64,000 bases of DNA from JANRKT01 sp033763355 (GTDB lineage: Bacteria; Bacteroidota; Bacteroidia; Chitinophagales; Chitinophagaceae), in NCBI GenBank assembly GCA_033763355.1, contig JANRKT010000070.1:1-64000 (forward strand), read 5' to 3'. The position numbers were made by a program, and so were the translations under genes. Positions 45,356-54,560 of the stretch are shown piece after piece (the stretch's first letter is position 1; each line of letters begins with the position of its first letter). The notes beneath the pieces are model-generated. The model ran no database searches. It saw only the letters and a program-made list of their open reading frames with translations, and was not told where the DNA came from.

Positions 45356-45649
45356 CTATTTACCCCGCTGTTCTCTCTCCTCTTTTAGTTTTTCGTATTC
45401 CCTGTCAATCATTTTCTGTTTGCTTTCGCCATAAGCGTCAAAATAATTAAAAGCAAGGCCGATGCCCCAGCCAAACATTACCCAAACCGGCCAGGGAATG
45501 CCGCCGTGGTAACCATGCCTGCCTGAAGTAAGCCACCATATAATCCACAGGAAAGCATTGGTGATGAAATATGATGTCAGGTGACTCCTGAAGTTGGCCC
45601 TTTTACGTGCCAGCTTCAGCAGTTCCTGGTCTTTCTCCTTATTTTCCAT
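45356..45649 (-). CDS. 2TM domain-containing protein
   Basis: The 97-residue protein is a member of the 2TM family: two transmembrane helices (SYFITNAFLWIIWWLTSG near 26-43 and WPVWVMFGWGIGLAFNYF near 52-69) between an N-terminal charged helix (KLARKRANFRSHL) and a basic-acidic C-terminal helix (MIDREYEKLKEEREQ). These domains also occur fused to LytTR regulators; here it is free. Function unknown. It lies upstream of the acyl-CoA ligase. Confidence 0.82.
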   Translation of the reverse strand: MENKEKDQELLKLARKRANFRSHLTSYFITNAFLWIIWWLTSGRHGYHGGIPWPVWVMFGWGIGLAFNYFDAYGESKQKMIDREYEKLKEEREQRGK

Positions 45650-45682
45650 GGCAATTAGTTTTTAGTAAGATAATAAAATAAA

Positions 45683-45712
45683 ACAAAATAAAAATCCCGC
45701 CGGGGCGGGATT
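45683..45712 (-). terminator. Rho-independent terminator of the TPR gene
   Basis: AATCCCGCC (45693-45701) pairs with GGCGGGATT (45704-45712) around a two-base loop. On the minus strand a long T-rich run follows. Confidence 0.85.
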
Positions 45713-45735
45713 ATTTGAGAAATTAAAACTAAGAG

Positions 45736-46752
45736 TTATAGCTTGTTCTGATAATACTGGCCGGGCGGCATTTTAAACACCCTGTTGCGCTGAAAGCGGT
45801 TGAACTCATTGTGTTCTTCACTGTGGGTGCTGGTCCAGTTCTGATATTGCACCACATTGTTCACAGTGCCAAGCAGCCATTGGTTATAAGCTTCAAACAT
45901 CCCGCTTTTAAGCAACTGCTGGTGGTATTCAAATAAACGGAAAGGGAATTTTTTGTTTTTGGTTTCAAACCAGTCTAGGATGAAGCGGGTGCGGATCATT
46001 ACAAGGTTGTCAACTGTAATTCCGGTTGACGCCAGCGATGCCTGTTTGTTCATGGTTTCAGTAAAGGCTTCTTCAAACAGGTTCTTCTTTTTGGGATCGG
46101 CTTTTTTTAAGGCTGCTGCCTGCGTATAAAATTTTTTGTACCCCTCCAGCAAAAGGTTTTTAATTTCTGTGGTTCGGGTTGAATAGCTTTCGAGGTTTAC
46201 AAATATTTCACCGTAAACCAATCCCCATACTTTATTGGTGGTATAGTAATAATATTTTGCAGCATTGTAATAATTACCGGAGTGGTTGGGGTCAGCTTCA
46301 ATTCCTTTTTCCCACATGTCAATAGCAGCCATATCCCTTTTGGCCCAGAGCAGTTCACCGTATTCACTGTGCAAAGCGCCGCTGGATGGAAATTTTTTTA
46401 GCGCTTTCTTATACATTTTGTCACAATCCTTTACTTCTTCAACCGCTTTATAGATGTTGCCCCCTACCTGGAAGGTCTGCACATCGGCATCTTCACGGTC
46501 TAAAAGGGGCTTGATGATTTCCAGCGCTTTTACATAATCCCGTTGCAGGTAATGGGTATAAGCAATATCCCGCTGCACATTCATATCATCAGGTTTTTGC
46601 TGCAGTGCACGGTTCAGCACCAGTAATGCATTGGCGTGGTCGCCCTGCCGGTTAAAAGTACGTGCTGTTTCCAGCAGCGCTGCAATATCCGGCTGGGCGT
46701 TGCAGATAAAAACAATTAAAAGCAAAAGAGAGGTAATGATTGATTTTTTCAT
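45736..46752 (-). CDS. Exported tetratricopeptide-repeat protein
   Basis: The 338-residue protein has a signal peptide (MKKSIITSLLLLIVFICNAQ) with the start chosen at this ATG rather than 16 codons upstream. TPR units lie near 25-190 (ARTFNRQGDHANALLVLNRA, AYTHYLQRDYVKALEIIKPL, AAKYYYYTTNKVWGLVYGE). It is probably periplasmic. The C-terminal part carries no motif I recognise. Bacteroidota have many such proteins and no function can be assigned. It is a single gene with its own terminator. Confidence 0.75.
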   Translation of the reverse strand: MKKSIITSLLLLIVFICNAQPDIAALLETARTFNRQGDHANALLVLNRALQQKPDDMNVQRDIAYTHYLQRDYVKALEIIKPLLDREDADVQTFQVGGNIYKAVEEVKDCDKMYKKALKKFPSSGALHSEYGELLWAKRDMAAIDMWEKGIEADPNHSGNYYNAAKYYYYTTNKVWGLVYGEIFVNLESYSTRTTEIKNLLLEGYKKFYTQAAALKKADPKKKNLFEEAFTETMNKQASLASTGITVDNLVMIRTRFILDWFETKNKKFPFRLFEYHQQLLKSGMFEAYNQWLLGTVNNVVQYQNWTSTHSEEHNEFNRFQRNRVFKMPPGQYYQNKL

Positions 46753-46948
46753 GCGAATACTTGTTGTTTTTTGATTTTTACTGCATGCAATAACCACCAT
46801 GTTGCATATACGGGCTTTGAATTAAATCAATATCAGTTGATATCCTAACCCCCAGTTGAATGGTTATTTCATGGTGCTGCAAAGTTAAGGGAGGGAATGT
46901 TATATGGGTTTATACTATACAGGATAATAACTTTTTTAACAGCAACTT

Positions 46949-48181
46949 TCAGCTGATCAGGTGCGTCAGCAACCCATCACGCAACTTCGGTTCAAACCAT
47001 GTGCTTTTGGGTGGCATAACATTTCCGCTGTCGGCTATATCAAACAACTGCTGTATGCTTACGGGGTGCAAGCTGAATGCAACAGCCATTTCACCGCTGT
47101 TCACCCGGTTCTCTAATTCCTGTAATCCGCGTATGCCGCCTACAAAATCAATCCGCTTGTCTGTGCGCTGGTCTTCTATGCCGAGATGCCTGCTCAAAAC
47201 ATTATTTTGCAAAATGGTCACATCCAAAACACCAATGGGGTCTCCGCTGTAAGTGCCGGGATGTGCAATAAGTTTATACCAGCTCCTTTCGAGGTACATT
47301 CCAAATTCGTGCAGTGCAGCAGGTTTAACCTGTTCTTTGCCTGTTGATACCACTTCAAAATCTGTACGTAAGCGGTTAATAAAATCTTCTTTTGACAGGC
47401 CATTTAAATCCTTTACCACACGGTTATAATCCATGATCTGCAGCTGGTTTGAGGGAAACAGCGTGGTAAGAAAATAATCAGATTCTTCGGTTGAAAGTTC
47501 GCCTAACGCTTCCCGTACTTTTGCTGCAGATGCGGCACGGTGGTGCCCGTCGGCAATATAAGTGCAGGGCACCTCATTTTCAAAAAGAGCCGAAATTTTA
47601 TTGATAGCTTTGTCGTCATTAACCACCCAGATGGTATGGCTGATGCCATCATCTGCAACAAAATTATATGCAGGTGACTTTTCCTTTTTCCACTGGTCAA
47701 CCAGTTCATCAATAGCCGGTAAATTTTTATAGGCAAGAAATACATTGCCTGTTTGTGCACCGGTAATGCTGATGTGGTTAATGCGGTCCTGTTCCTTTTC
47801 GGGCCTTGTAAATTCATGCTTCTTGATGACATTGTTATTGTAATCATCAACCGATGAACCGCATACCAGGCCTGTCTGGCTTCTTCCGTCCATAATAAGC
47901 TGGTAAATATAATAGCAGTGCTTGGTTTCTTTGAACAGCACACCGCGCTGTACAAAAGCATTCAGGTTTTCTTTGGCTTTATCATATACCAGTCTCGAAT
48001 ACACATGTACATTTTCGGGCAAATCAATTTCTGATTTGGTAATGTGCAGGAAAGAATAGGGATTGCCCTGTGCTTCCACTTTTGCTTCAGCGCTGCTGAG
48101 TACATCATAGGGGCGTGAAGCAACCTGTTTGGCAAACTGGGGCTGTGGGCGAAGGGCTTTAAAAGGGGCTATTTTGGTCAT
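46949..48181 (-). CDS. DUF1015 family protein
   Basis: The 410-residue protein is of the DUF1015 family, with the hallmark IADGHHRAASAAKV near 212-225, the N-terminal ASRPYDVLSSAEA and the C-terminal ISFSLHP-like AVAFSLHPVSIQQLF. The biochemical role is unproven; in Bacteroidota the gene is regularly found beside serC/serA, suggesting a link with serine metabolism. Here serC lies 61 bases upstream on the same strand. The ATG at MTKIAPFKAL is chosen; upstream frame extension is Lys-rich and unlike the family. Confidence 0.85.
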   Translation of the reverse strand: MTKIAPFKALRPQPQFAKQVASRPYDVLSSAEAKVEAQGNPYSFLHITKSEIDLPENVHVYSRLVYDKAKENLNAFVQRGVLFKETKHCYYIYQLIMDGRSQTGLVCGSSVDDYNNNVIKKHEFTRPEKEQDRINHISITGAQTGNVFLAYKNLPAIDELVDQWKKEKSPAYNFVADDGISHTIWVVNDDKAINKISALFENEVPCTYIADGHHRAASAAKVREALGELSTEESDYFLTTLFPSNQLQIMDYNRVVKDLNGLSKEDFINRLRTDFEVVSTGKEQVKPAALHEFGMYLERSWYKLIAHPGTYSGDPIGVLDVTILQNNVLSRHLGIEDQRTDKRIDFVGGIRGLQELENRVNSGEMAVAFSLHPVSIQQLFDIADSGNVMPPKSTWFEPKLRDGLLTHLIS

Positions 48182-48242
48182 TGATTTTACTTTCGGCTTA
48201 CCTGGATAAACAAATGTATGACAAGACTGACTTTTATTTTTT

Positions 48243-49346
48243 TTATGCTTTTTGCAAAGCAAACTCTTTCATCAAATCTGTTAATGCTTTCACACTTTCC
48301 AATGTTAAAGCATTGTATAAGGAAGCCCTGAAACCGCCTACACTGCGGTGGCCCTTTACCCCCACCATACCTTCTTTTTTGCAGAGATCAAGAAAAGCTT
48401 TTTCCAGTTCCGGGTTTTCCATTACAAATACCACGTTCATGTTGCTGCGGTCTTCTGTGGCGACAGTGGGTTTAAATACAGGAAGCAAATCCAATGTATC
48501 ATAAAGCAGTTTTGCTTTTTCGTTGTTGACTTTTTCAATGGCGGCAACACCGCCCATTTGTTTCAGCCAGCGCAAGGTGAGCATGCAAACATATACTGCA
48601 AACACCGGCGGTGTGTTCAGCATGGAACCATTCTCTATGTGTTTCCGGTAATCCATCATAGATGGCAGTTTGCGTGATACTTTGCCCAGTATGTTTTTGT
48701 CAACTACAATAACATTAACACCTGCAGCCCCGATGTTTTTTTGTGCGCCCGCATAAATAAGGGAAAACCTGTTAAAATCCATTACACGGCTTAATATATC
48801 GCTGCTCATATCGGCCACCAGGGGAACGTTGGTTTCAGGAACAAAATGCATCTGTGTTCCCTCAATGGTGTTGTTGGTGGTGTAATGAAAATATTTGTCT
48901 GATGAAGGAACAGAAAAATTCTTAGGAATATAAGTATAACCTTTATCTTTTGATGATGCCACCACATCAACTGCTCCGTAAAGCTTTGCTTCTTTAATGG
49001 CTTTGGTTCCCCATACGCCGCAATCAAGGTATGCGGCAGTTTCATTATCATCTAACAAATTCATCGGCACCTGGAAAAACTGTGTGGATGCACCGCCATG
49101 AAGAAACAACACTTCTTTATCATCATCCAGGTTCATCAGTTCCTTCAAAAGATTTTTGGCCTCATCCATTACTTCCTGGAAAAGGTTGGTGCGGTGGCCT
49201 ATTTCAAGTATGGATAATCCCGTGTTGTTGAAATTTAAAATTGCCTCACTTGCCTGCCGAAAAACTTCTTTGGGCAAAACAGACGGCCCTGCATTGAAAT
49301 TATGTAAACCCCCAGGCTCCCTGAAGGGGGGATTGTTCTGGTTCAT
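48243..49346 (-). CDS. serC: Phosphoserine aminotransferase
   Basis: This PLP enzyme transfers an amino group to 3-phosphohydroxypyruvate in serine synthesis and also serves pyridoxine synthesis. The 367-residue protein has FNAGPSVLPKEV near 17-28, LFLHGGASTQFFQVPMNLL near 80-98 and the PLP-lysine segment AGAQKNIGAAG near 198-208. The length is typical. It forms a unit with the DUF1015 gene; serA, often also there, is absent from the window. Confidence 0.96.
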   Translation of the reverse strand: MNQNNPPFREPGGLHNFNAGPSVLPKEVFRQASEAILNFNNTGLSILEIGHRTNLFQEVMDEAKNLLKELMNLDDDKEVLFLHGGASTQFFQVPMNLLDDNETAAYLDCGVWGTKAIKEAKLYGAVDVVASSKDKGYTYIPKNFSVPSSDKYFHYTTNNTIEGTQMHFVPETNVPLVADMSSDILSRVMDFNRFSLIYAGAQKNIGAAGVNVIVVDKNILGKVSRKLPSMMDYRKHIENGSMLNTPPVFAVYVCMLTLRWLKQMGGVAAIEKVNNEKAKLLYDTLDLLPVFKPTVATEDRSNMNVVFVMENPELEKAFLDLCKKEGMVGVKGHRSVGGFRASLYNALTLESVKALTDLMKEFALQKA

Positions 49347-49423
49347 AGAAAAATTTGCGCAAATGTAGAAAATTCAATGCCCTTTGGCTTTAACTTTTTT
49401 ACAGGCAGTTGCCTGTGTCTTAT

Positions 49424-50389
49424 TTAATCACAAATACGCCCTTTAACTGCTGTATTTCTCCATTGCCGGTTCAGTTCTTCAAATTCTTTTCTTTCTTCTT
49501 CGGTAAATTCTTTATTGGTAAGCTTTGCAAGGTCGGGCTGGCCTGCATTAACCCATGCGGTAAACCATAATGATGCAGTTGCATAAATGGATTGCCGCAT
49601 CCTTCTTTCAATCATCCCATTTAAGCTTTTATGGTATGCGTTGGAATAGGCAGTTGAAAATTGCTTTATCACTGTTCCGTTTCTTTCCTCAAAAGAAAAC
49701 TTTTGCGATTCAGGAAATTTCAGCGACAGGTCTTTTTCATATTTCAATACTGTATCAGCTGCTGCTGCGCTTTCCAGAATTCTTTTCCATATAAAATCAG
49801 GAACACTTGTAATGTATTCTGCTTTGCCGATGATAAAATCAAATTCTTTTTTGGCCAGCAGTTCTGGTATGCGGCTTTCCCAAAAGCCATGTATGCCCTG
49901 CTGGTTGGTAAACTGCCCGTTGTGGTTGCTGCAGGCATGCAGGGGCACATGCGCATCTGCTACATAGTGGCCCAATTCAGCCGAAAGCTTTAATATCTGT
50001 GCATGGTTTTTATTCTGAAATGCATTGGTTAACCGCTGCACCATGGTTTGTATCCACCAGGGAACAATACCGTATTGCATAAGGGTATCAGCAGAATATT
50101 TCATTTCAGCATCTGCCCACTTGCGGGGCAATGAATCAAAAGGGTATTTGTCATAATGATCAATATCAATATAATGCCTTGGCCCTTCTTCCGCTACTGC
50201 ATATCTTCTTTTATCGGGGTCAACTGCATGCTCGCTGATGAAACCGATATTGGGTTTATAAAGCAGCACCATTTCAGGCGGCAGAAGAAAAACAGCATAG
50301 TAATTGATTTGCCTGTGGGCATAAAAGCCCCAGCAAAAAACTGAAAATGGCATAACCAAAACAACCAAACTCAGTAACAACTTTTTCAT
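49424..50389 (-). CDS. S1/P1-nuclease / phospholipase C-like zinc hydrolase
   Basis: The 321-residue protein has a signal peptide cleaved just before WGFYAHRQI, so the mature enzyme would start with the metal-binding Trp, as in P1 nuclease and zinc phospholipase C. Further zinc ligands are visible: ELGHYVADAHVPLHAC near 136-151 (His/Asp/His) and GIHGFWESRIPEL near 162-174 (His/Glu). It probably cleaves nucleic acid or phosphodiesters outside the cytoplasm. Its start codon overlaps the stop of the DUF502 gene by ATGA, so the two are translationally coupled. Confidence 0.82.
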   Translation of the reverse strand: MKKLLLSLVVLVMPFSVFCWGFYAHRQINYYAVFLLPPEMVLLYKPNIGFISEHAVDPDKRRYAVAEEGPRHYIDIDHYDKYPFDSLPRKWADAEMKYSADTLMQYGIVPWWIQTMVQRLTNAFQNKNHAQILKLSAELGHYVADAHVPLHACSNHNGQFTNQQGIHGFWESRIPELLAKKEFDFIIGKAEYITSVPDFIWKRILESAAAADTVLKYEKDLSLKFPESQKFSFEERNGTVIKQFSTAYSNAYHKSLNGMIERRMRQSIYATASLWFTAWVNAGQPDLAKLTNKEFTEEERKEFEELNRQWRNTAVKGRICD

Positions 50390-51114
50390 TTAAGCGCAGG
50401 GGTTTTCTCCCTCTCCAACGTAGAAGGTTGTCCAAAGGACTCCTCAGGAGGGTGTGAGGTTTCCTCCTCAATTTCTGTAACTCCTCCTGAAATAGCAAAC
50501 TTCATGGCATCTGCCGAGCTTATATCAGTAAGCAACCGCACCCTTTCTTTTTTTACAAAATACAGGTGGCCGGCAAAAGCATAAGATTGCGGCACATATA
50601 CAGCTACATATTCCTGCAGGCCAAATTCATGCAATTCTTCCTGTGTAATAAAACCGACCTGCCAGATATCAGTTGCCTGGATGCTTACCAATACGGCCCT
50701 GTCAAATTTTCTTTTGTTTCCTGCAAAGGCTTCAAAAAAATCTTTAACGGTGCTGTATATTATTTTTATTCCCGGGGTCCTTTCCAGTATTTTATCAAAC
50801 AAATCAACAAGCCGGCTTACTACAAACGAGGATGACACCCAGCCAACCAGCAGTACAATTATAATCACTACAGCAAACCCCAATCCCGGAATCCGCTTGG
50901 GGTATCCGAACTCATCTTTGCCAATCAGGCTGGGAAAAAAGTTTTGTATAAGGTTGGGCAATATTCCGTCAACAAAGTTAAACAGCGACACCACCGCCCA
51001 AACCGTAATGGCAATAGGCGCCAGTATGATAAGCCCCTGGAAAAAATAATAAAGTAATTTTTTAAATCTGAACGTCTTCTGCATAAAAGCGTTTTGCATA
51101 TCAAAAGTAATCAT
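50386..51114 (-). CDS. DUF502 membrane protein
   Basis: The protein is of the DUF502 family: two transmembrane helices (YYFFQGLIILAPIAITVWAV near 22-41 and GFAVVIIIVLLVGWVSSSFV near 75-94), followed by a soluble domain with PGIKIIYSTVKDFFEAFAG near 113-131 and YVPQSYAFAGHLYFV. The role in the inner membrane is unknown. Three in-frame ATG codons (51114, 51099, 51084) could start it; the longest gives 242 residues. It precedes the zinc hydrolase by overlap. Confidence 0.8.
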   Translation of the reverse strand: MITFDMQNAFMQKTFRFKKLLYYFFQGLIILAPIAITVWAVVSLFNFVDGILPNLIQNFFPSLIGKDEFGYPKRIPGLGFAVVIIIVLLVGWVSSSFVVSRLVDLFDKILERTPGIKIIYSTVKDFFEAFAGNKRKFDRAVLVSIQATDIWQVGFITQEELHEFGLQEYVAVYVPQSYAFAGHLYFVKKERVRLLTDISSADAMKFAISGGVTEIEEETSHPPEESFGQPSTLEREKTPALK

Positions 51115-51234
51115 TCAATGAAGCATGGTAAAATAAGTGGGTTTACAACCCCCCCTGCAGAAATACCCGGGCTCTGGCGGAGCCCAATCTGCAGACAACA
51201 TTAAAAAATTGTGATGGATGGCAGTTTTTTAATG

Positions 51235-51272
51235 TGGAAACTTTGGCCACAAAAAAAGTTTCCATAGTTTTG
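51235..51272 (+). promoter_or_regulatory. Promoter and TetR operator of the efflux operon
   Basis: TTTG (51242-51245), exactly 19 bases, then TAGTTTTG (51265-51272), a perfect TAnnTTTG. A perfect 10-bp inverted repeat TGGAAACTTT (51235-51244) / AAAGTTTCCA (51255-51264) covers the -33 box and ends at the -7 box. This is a textbook place for autorepression by the TetR protein that follows. Confidence 0.78.
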
Positions 51273-51291
51273 TGTCCATTTTTAAAGTTTA

Positions 51292-51924
51292 ATGGAGATA
51301 AGAGACAGAATAAAGAGCAAGGCGGATGAACTGTTCATGCGGTATGGCATCCGTTCTGTATCAATGGATGATATAGCCGCACAGCTGGGCATGTCGAAAA
51401 AGACCATTTACCAGTATTTTTCTGATAAAGATGAACTGGTAGATGCTGTTGTGCAGGAAGATATCAAGGAAATTCAGCACGATTGCAACACCTGCACAGC
51501 CGATGCACGTGATGCTGTTGAAGAGATCTTTCTTACAATGGAAAGGATTATTGAGCAGTTCCGCAACATGAACCCTATGGTGATTTATGACCTGGAAAAA
51601 TTTCACTTCAGGTCGTATAAAAAATTCATGGAGCATAAGAACAGGTTCCTCCTCGAAATCATCAGGAATAACCTTGAAAAGGGCATTGCCGAAGGTTTAT
51701 ACAGGCCCGAAATCAATGCAGATGTGATGGCGAAGTTCAGGCTTGAATCAATGATGATTCCTTTTAACATTGACCTGTTTCCGCCTACGCGGTATAACCT
51801 TGCCGATGTTACCAAGGAGATTATTGTTCATTTTCTTTATGGTATTGCCTCATTAAAAGGCTACCAGCTGATACTAAAATACCAAAGCGAATTTTCAAAA
51901 AAGATAAGTCATGCTGAAAAGTAA
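51292..51924 (+). CDS. TetR/AcrR-family transcriptional regulator
   Basis: The 210-residue protein has an N-terminal TetR helix-turn-helix (SMDDIAAQLGMSKKTIYQYF near 23-42) and an all-helical ligand-binding C-terminal domain (about 55-205). It is the first gene of the efflux operon and overlaps the outer-membrane channel gene by 14 bases. By family habit it represses its own promoter and is released when a pump substrate binds. Ligand unknown. Confidence 0.92.
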   Translation: MEIRDRIKSKADELFMRYGIRSVSMDDIAAQLGMSKKTIYQYFSDKDELVDAVVQEDIKEIQHDCNTCTADARDAVEEIFLTMERIIEQFRNMNPMVIYDLEKFHFRSYKKFMEHKNRFLLEIIRNNLEKGIAEGLYRPEINADVMAKFRLESMMIPFNIDLFPPTRYNLADVTKEIIVHFLYGIASLKGYQLILKYQSEFSKKISHAEK

Positions 51925-53323
51925 AAAAAAGAAGGTATTTGGGTTTATCGTAATACTTCTGCTTACGAATATTAACTTATGGGCGCAAAAAAAGTATGAG
52001 ATGACTGCCACGCAGGCGGTTGACTTTGCTCTGAAAAATGTTACCGACATTAAGAACCTTGTAATTGACAGGCAGATACAGGATGCAAAGAACAGGGAAA
52101 TAACAGGCCAGGCATTGCCGCAGGTAAGCGCCTCTGTTTCCATGAGCCATTATTTCAGCATACCTGTTACATTGCTGCCCGATTTTATTTCCCCGGCAGT
52201 GTATGATGTATTGATTGATCAGGGTGTAAAAGATGGCAACGGGGCGCCCATCGTAAAACCCACAAACGATGCGCAATTTTTTCCTGCACGTTTTGGCGTG
52301 CCCTGGCAGGCTACCGCCGGCATTACATTTCAGCAATTGTTGTTTCAGCCCGATGTGTTTGTTGGCCTGCAGGCCAGGGGCGCAGCCCTGAAGTATGCTG
52401 AAAATAATGTAAAAGTGATGGAAGACAGTGTGAAGAGCAATGTGTTCAGGGCTTATTATTCTGTACTGATTGCAGAAAAGAGGCTTGGTTTTATAAAAGA
52501 TGGCGTGAAACGTTTGGAAAAACTGTCATACGACCAGGAACAGATGTACAAAAACGGTTTTGCAGAAAAACTGGATATAGAAAAAACACAGGTAAGCCTC
52601 AATAACCTTACTACCACAAAAACACAACTGGAAAACCTCATCACATTAGGCTATGCTTCGCTTAAGTTTTCAATGGGGTTAAACCAGGCAGATACACTGA
52701 TGTTGAAAGATACCCTTTCAACCGAAGCCATAAAACGTGATATACTTGAAGCCACGGGTTTCCGGTATGAAGACCGTAATGAAATTAAAGTATTGAATAC
52801 AGTGAAAGAACTGCAGCGGCTTGATTTAAAGAGAAACCAGATCAGTTACATCCCCACCGTGTCTGCTTTCTGGAATTACAACCGCCAGGCATTGAGGCAG
52901 CAGTTTGATTTTTTCAATTTCAATAAAGAGTGGTTTGCTTCATCAGTAATGGGGTTCAACATCAATGTGCCTTTATTCAGCGGACTGCAAAAGGTATATA
53001 AAATAAAACAGGCAAGGCTGAATCTGGAGAAAACTTCCAACACTATTGAAAATATCCAGCGCCTGATTGACTTCCAGCGGGAAGCAGCATTGAGCCAGTT
53101 TAAAAATGCACTCTCATCACTTGATGTGCAGGAAAGGAACCTTGAGCTTGCAGAACGGGTTTACAACACTACCAAGAAAAAATTTGAACAGGGCCTTGGC
53201 TCAAGCTTTGAAATTTTACAGGCAGAGGGAAGCCTTGAAGATGCACAGGCCAACCTCTTCCAGGCTTTGTACGATGCCATTGTTGCACGGATTGGTTATT
53301 ACCGTTCACTCGGAAAATTATAA
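51911..53323 (+). CDS. TolC-family outer-membrane efflux protein
   Basis: The 470-residue protein has a signal peptide (FGFIVILLLTNINLWAQ) and two outer-membrane-efflux halves built of long helices: QAVDFALKNVTDIKNLVIDRQIQ near 33-55, and QARLNLEKTSNTIENIQRLI followed by ALSSLDVQERNLELAERVYN in the second half. Three copies would form a trimeric channel across the outer membrane. It overlaps tetR and is followed within five bases by the membrane fusion protein, completing an export system. Confidence 0.93.
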   Translation: MLKSKKKKVFGFIVILLLTNINLWAQKKYEMTATQAVDFALKNVTDIKNLVIDRQIQDAKNREITGQALPQVSASVSMSHYFSIPVTLLPDFISPAVYDVLIDQGVKDGNGAPIVKPTNDAQFFPARFGVPWQATAGITFQQLLFQPDVFVGLQARGAALKYAENNVKVMEDSVKSNVFRAYYSVLIAEKRLGFIKDGVKRLEKLSYDQEQMYKNGFAEKLDIEKTQVSLNNLTTTKTQLENLITLGYASLKFSMGLNQADTLMLKDTLSTEAIKRDILEATGFRYEDRNEIKVLNTVKELQRLDLKRNQISYIPTVSAFWNYNRQALRQQFDFFNFNKEWFASSVMGFNINVPLFSGLQKVYKIKQARLNLEKTSNTIENIQRLIDFQREAALSQFKNALSSLDVQERNLELAERVYNTTKKKFEQGLGSSFEILQAEGSLEDAQANLFQALYDAIVARIGYYRSLGKL

Positions 53324-53327
53324 ATAA

Positions 53328-54503
53328 ATGAACTTAAGATTCAGGAACAATAAAATGACCCCAAGTATGAAACAGATCATTGCGCTGATTGCTCTTTTCT
53401 TTTTGGCTGCATGTGGTGCAAGCCGCAAGGAAGATGCCGCTAACCTTACAGACAAAAAAGTGCAGCTTGAAAATTTAAAAAAAGAAAGAGATGCTGTTGC
53501 TGATAAAATAAAAAAGCTGGAGGATGAAATAAGCAAGCTTGATTCAACCAAGGTTGAAAAAGCAAAACTGATATCCGTTTCCCCGCTCACTTTGCAAAAC
53601 TTTGAACATTATATTGACCTGCAGGGAAAAGTGGAATCAAATAATATTTCTTATGTGGCACCAAGGGGGCAGACCGGCCAGGTAACCAAAATATTTGTAA
53701 AAGAAGGCGATTATGTAAATAAGGGCAAACAGATCCTGAAACTGGATGATGCTGTTTACCTGAAACAACTGCAGCAGGTGGAAAGCCAGCTGGAGTTTGC
53801 CAAAAACATTTATGAACGCCAGAAAAACCTGTGGTCGCAGAACATAGGCACCGAAGTGCAATTGCTCACTGCAAAGAATAACGTTGAGACGCTGGAAAAA
53901 CAGATTGCCACCATCAAGGAGCAGTGGAGCATGACCAATGTGTTTGCGGAAAACAGCGGCGTGGTGGAAACCATCAGCGTAAGGGTTGGCGAACTGTTTA
54001 ATGTAGGCAGCATTACCATTGTAAACAACAGCGACCTCAAGGTTTCTGTGACTGTTCCTGAAAATTACCTTTCACGTGTGAACACGGGGCAATTGATGAA
54101 AGTATATTTTCCTGATGTTGATAAAACCATTTCCACAAAGATTACCCGTGTGGGCCAGGTGATTGGTTTGAACAGCCGTGGTTTTGTTGCTGAAGGCAGG
54201 CTCCCCGCCGGGCTTAAGCTTAAACCTAACCAGCTTGCACAGGCGAAAATACTGGATCATGCCAGCCCCAATGCAGTGGTCATACCAATGAACGTGCTTC
54301 AAACAGACGAAAAAGGAAAATATGTTTTTGTAAGGGTTATGGAAAACGGTAAAGCTGTTGCAAGAAAACGCCAGGTTATACCCGGTGAGATTTACGGAGA
54401 GGAAATTGAGATTAAACAGGGTTTAAAAGCAGGGGAGGAACTGATAACACAGGGATACCAGGGTTTGTATGAGGGGCAAATGGTTACTACAGAAGTAAAG
54501 TGA
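53328..54503 (+). CDS. RND efflux membrane fusion lipoprotein (HlyD/AcrA-like)
   Basis: This is the periplasmic adaptor linking pump and TolC channel. The signal peptide ends in lipobox FFLAAC, so it is anchored by lipid. A coiled coil follows at about 38-75 (KKVQLENLKKERDAVADKIKKLEDEISKL, split over heptads), then the barrel-sandwich lipoyl part with GQVTKIFVKEGDYVNKGKQI near 114-133 and a second coiled coil near 145-200. Start at 53328 is used; ATG codons at 53355 and 53367 are also in frame and give a more compact signal peptide. Confidence 0.92.
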   Translation: MNLRFRNNKMTPSMKQIIALIALFFLAACGASRKEDAANLTDKKVQLENLKKERDAVADKIKKLEDEISKLDSTKVEKAKLISVSPLTLQNFEHYIDLQGKVESNNISYVAPRGQTGQVTKIFVKEGDYVNKGKQILKLDDAVYLKQLQQVESQLEFAKNIYERQKNLWSQNIGTEVQLLTAKNNVETLEKQIATIKEQWSMTNVFAENSGVVETISVRVGELFNVGSITIVNNSDLKVSVTVPENYLSRVNTGQLMKVYFPDVDKTISTKITRVGQVIGLNSRGFVAEGRLPAGLKLKPNQLAQAKILDHASPNAVVIPMNVLQTDEKGKYVFVRVMENGKAVARKRQVIPGEIYGEEIEIKQGLKAGEELITQGYQGLYEGQMVTTEVK

Positions 54504-54560
54504 TTCATTTTTAAGTAAACCGGGCGGAAATTTTGTTCAGAAAGTTTAAAGATGTAAAAC

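Noticed and set aside
46880..46887. Minus-strand TAACTTTG before the exported TPR gene
   Set aside because: The -7 box is perfect but no -33 box is found and the distance to the gene is about 130 bases, so a promoter is not claimed.
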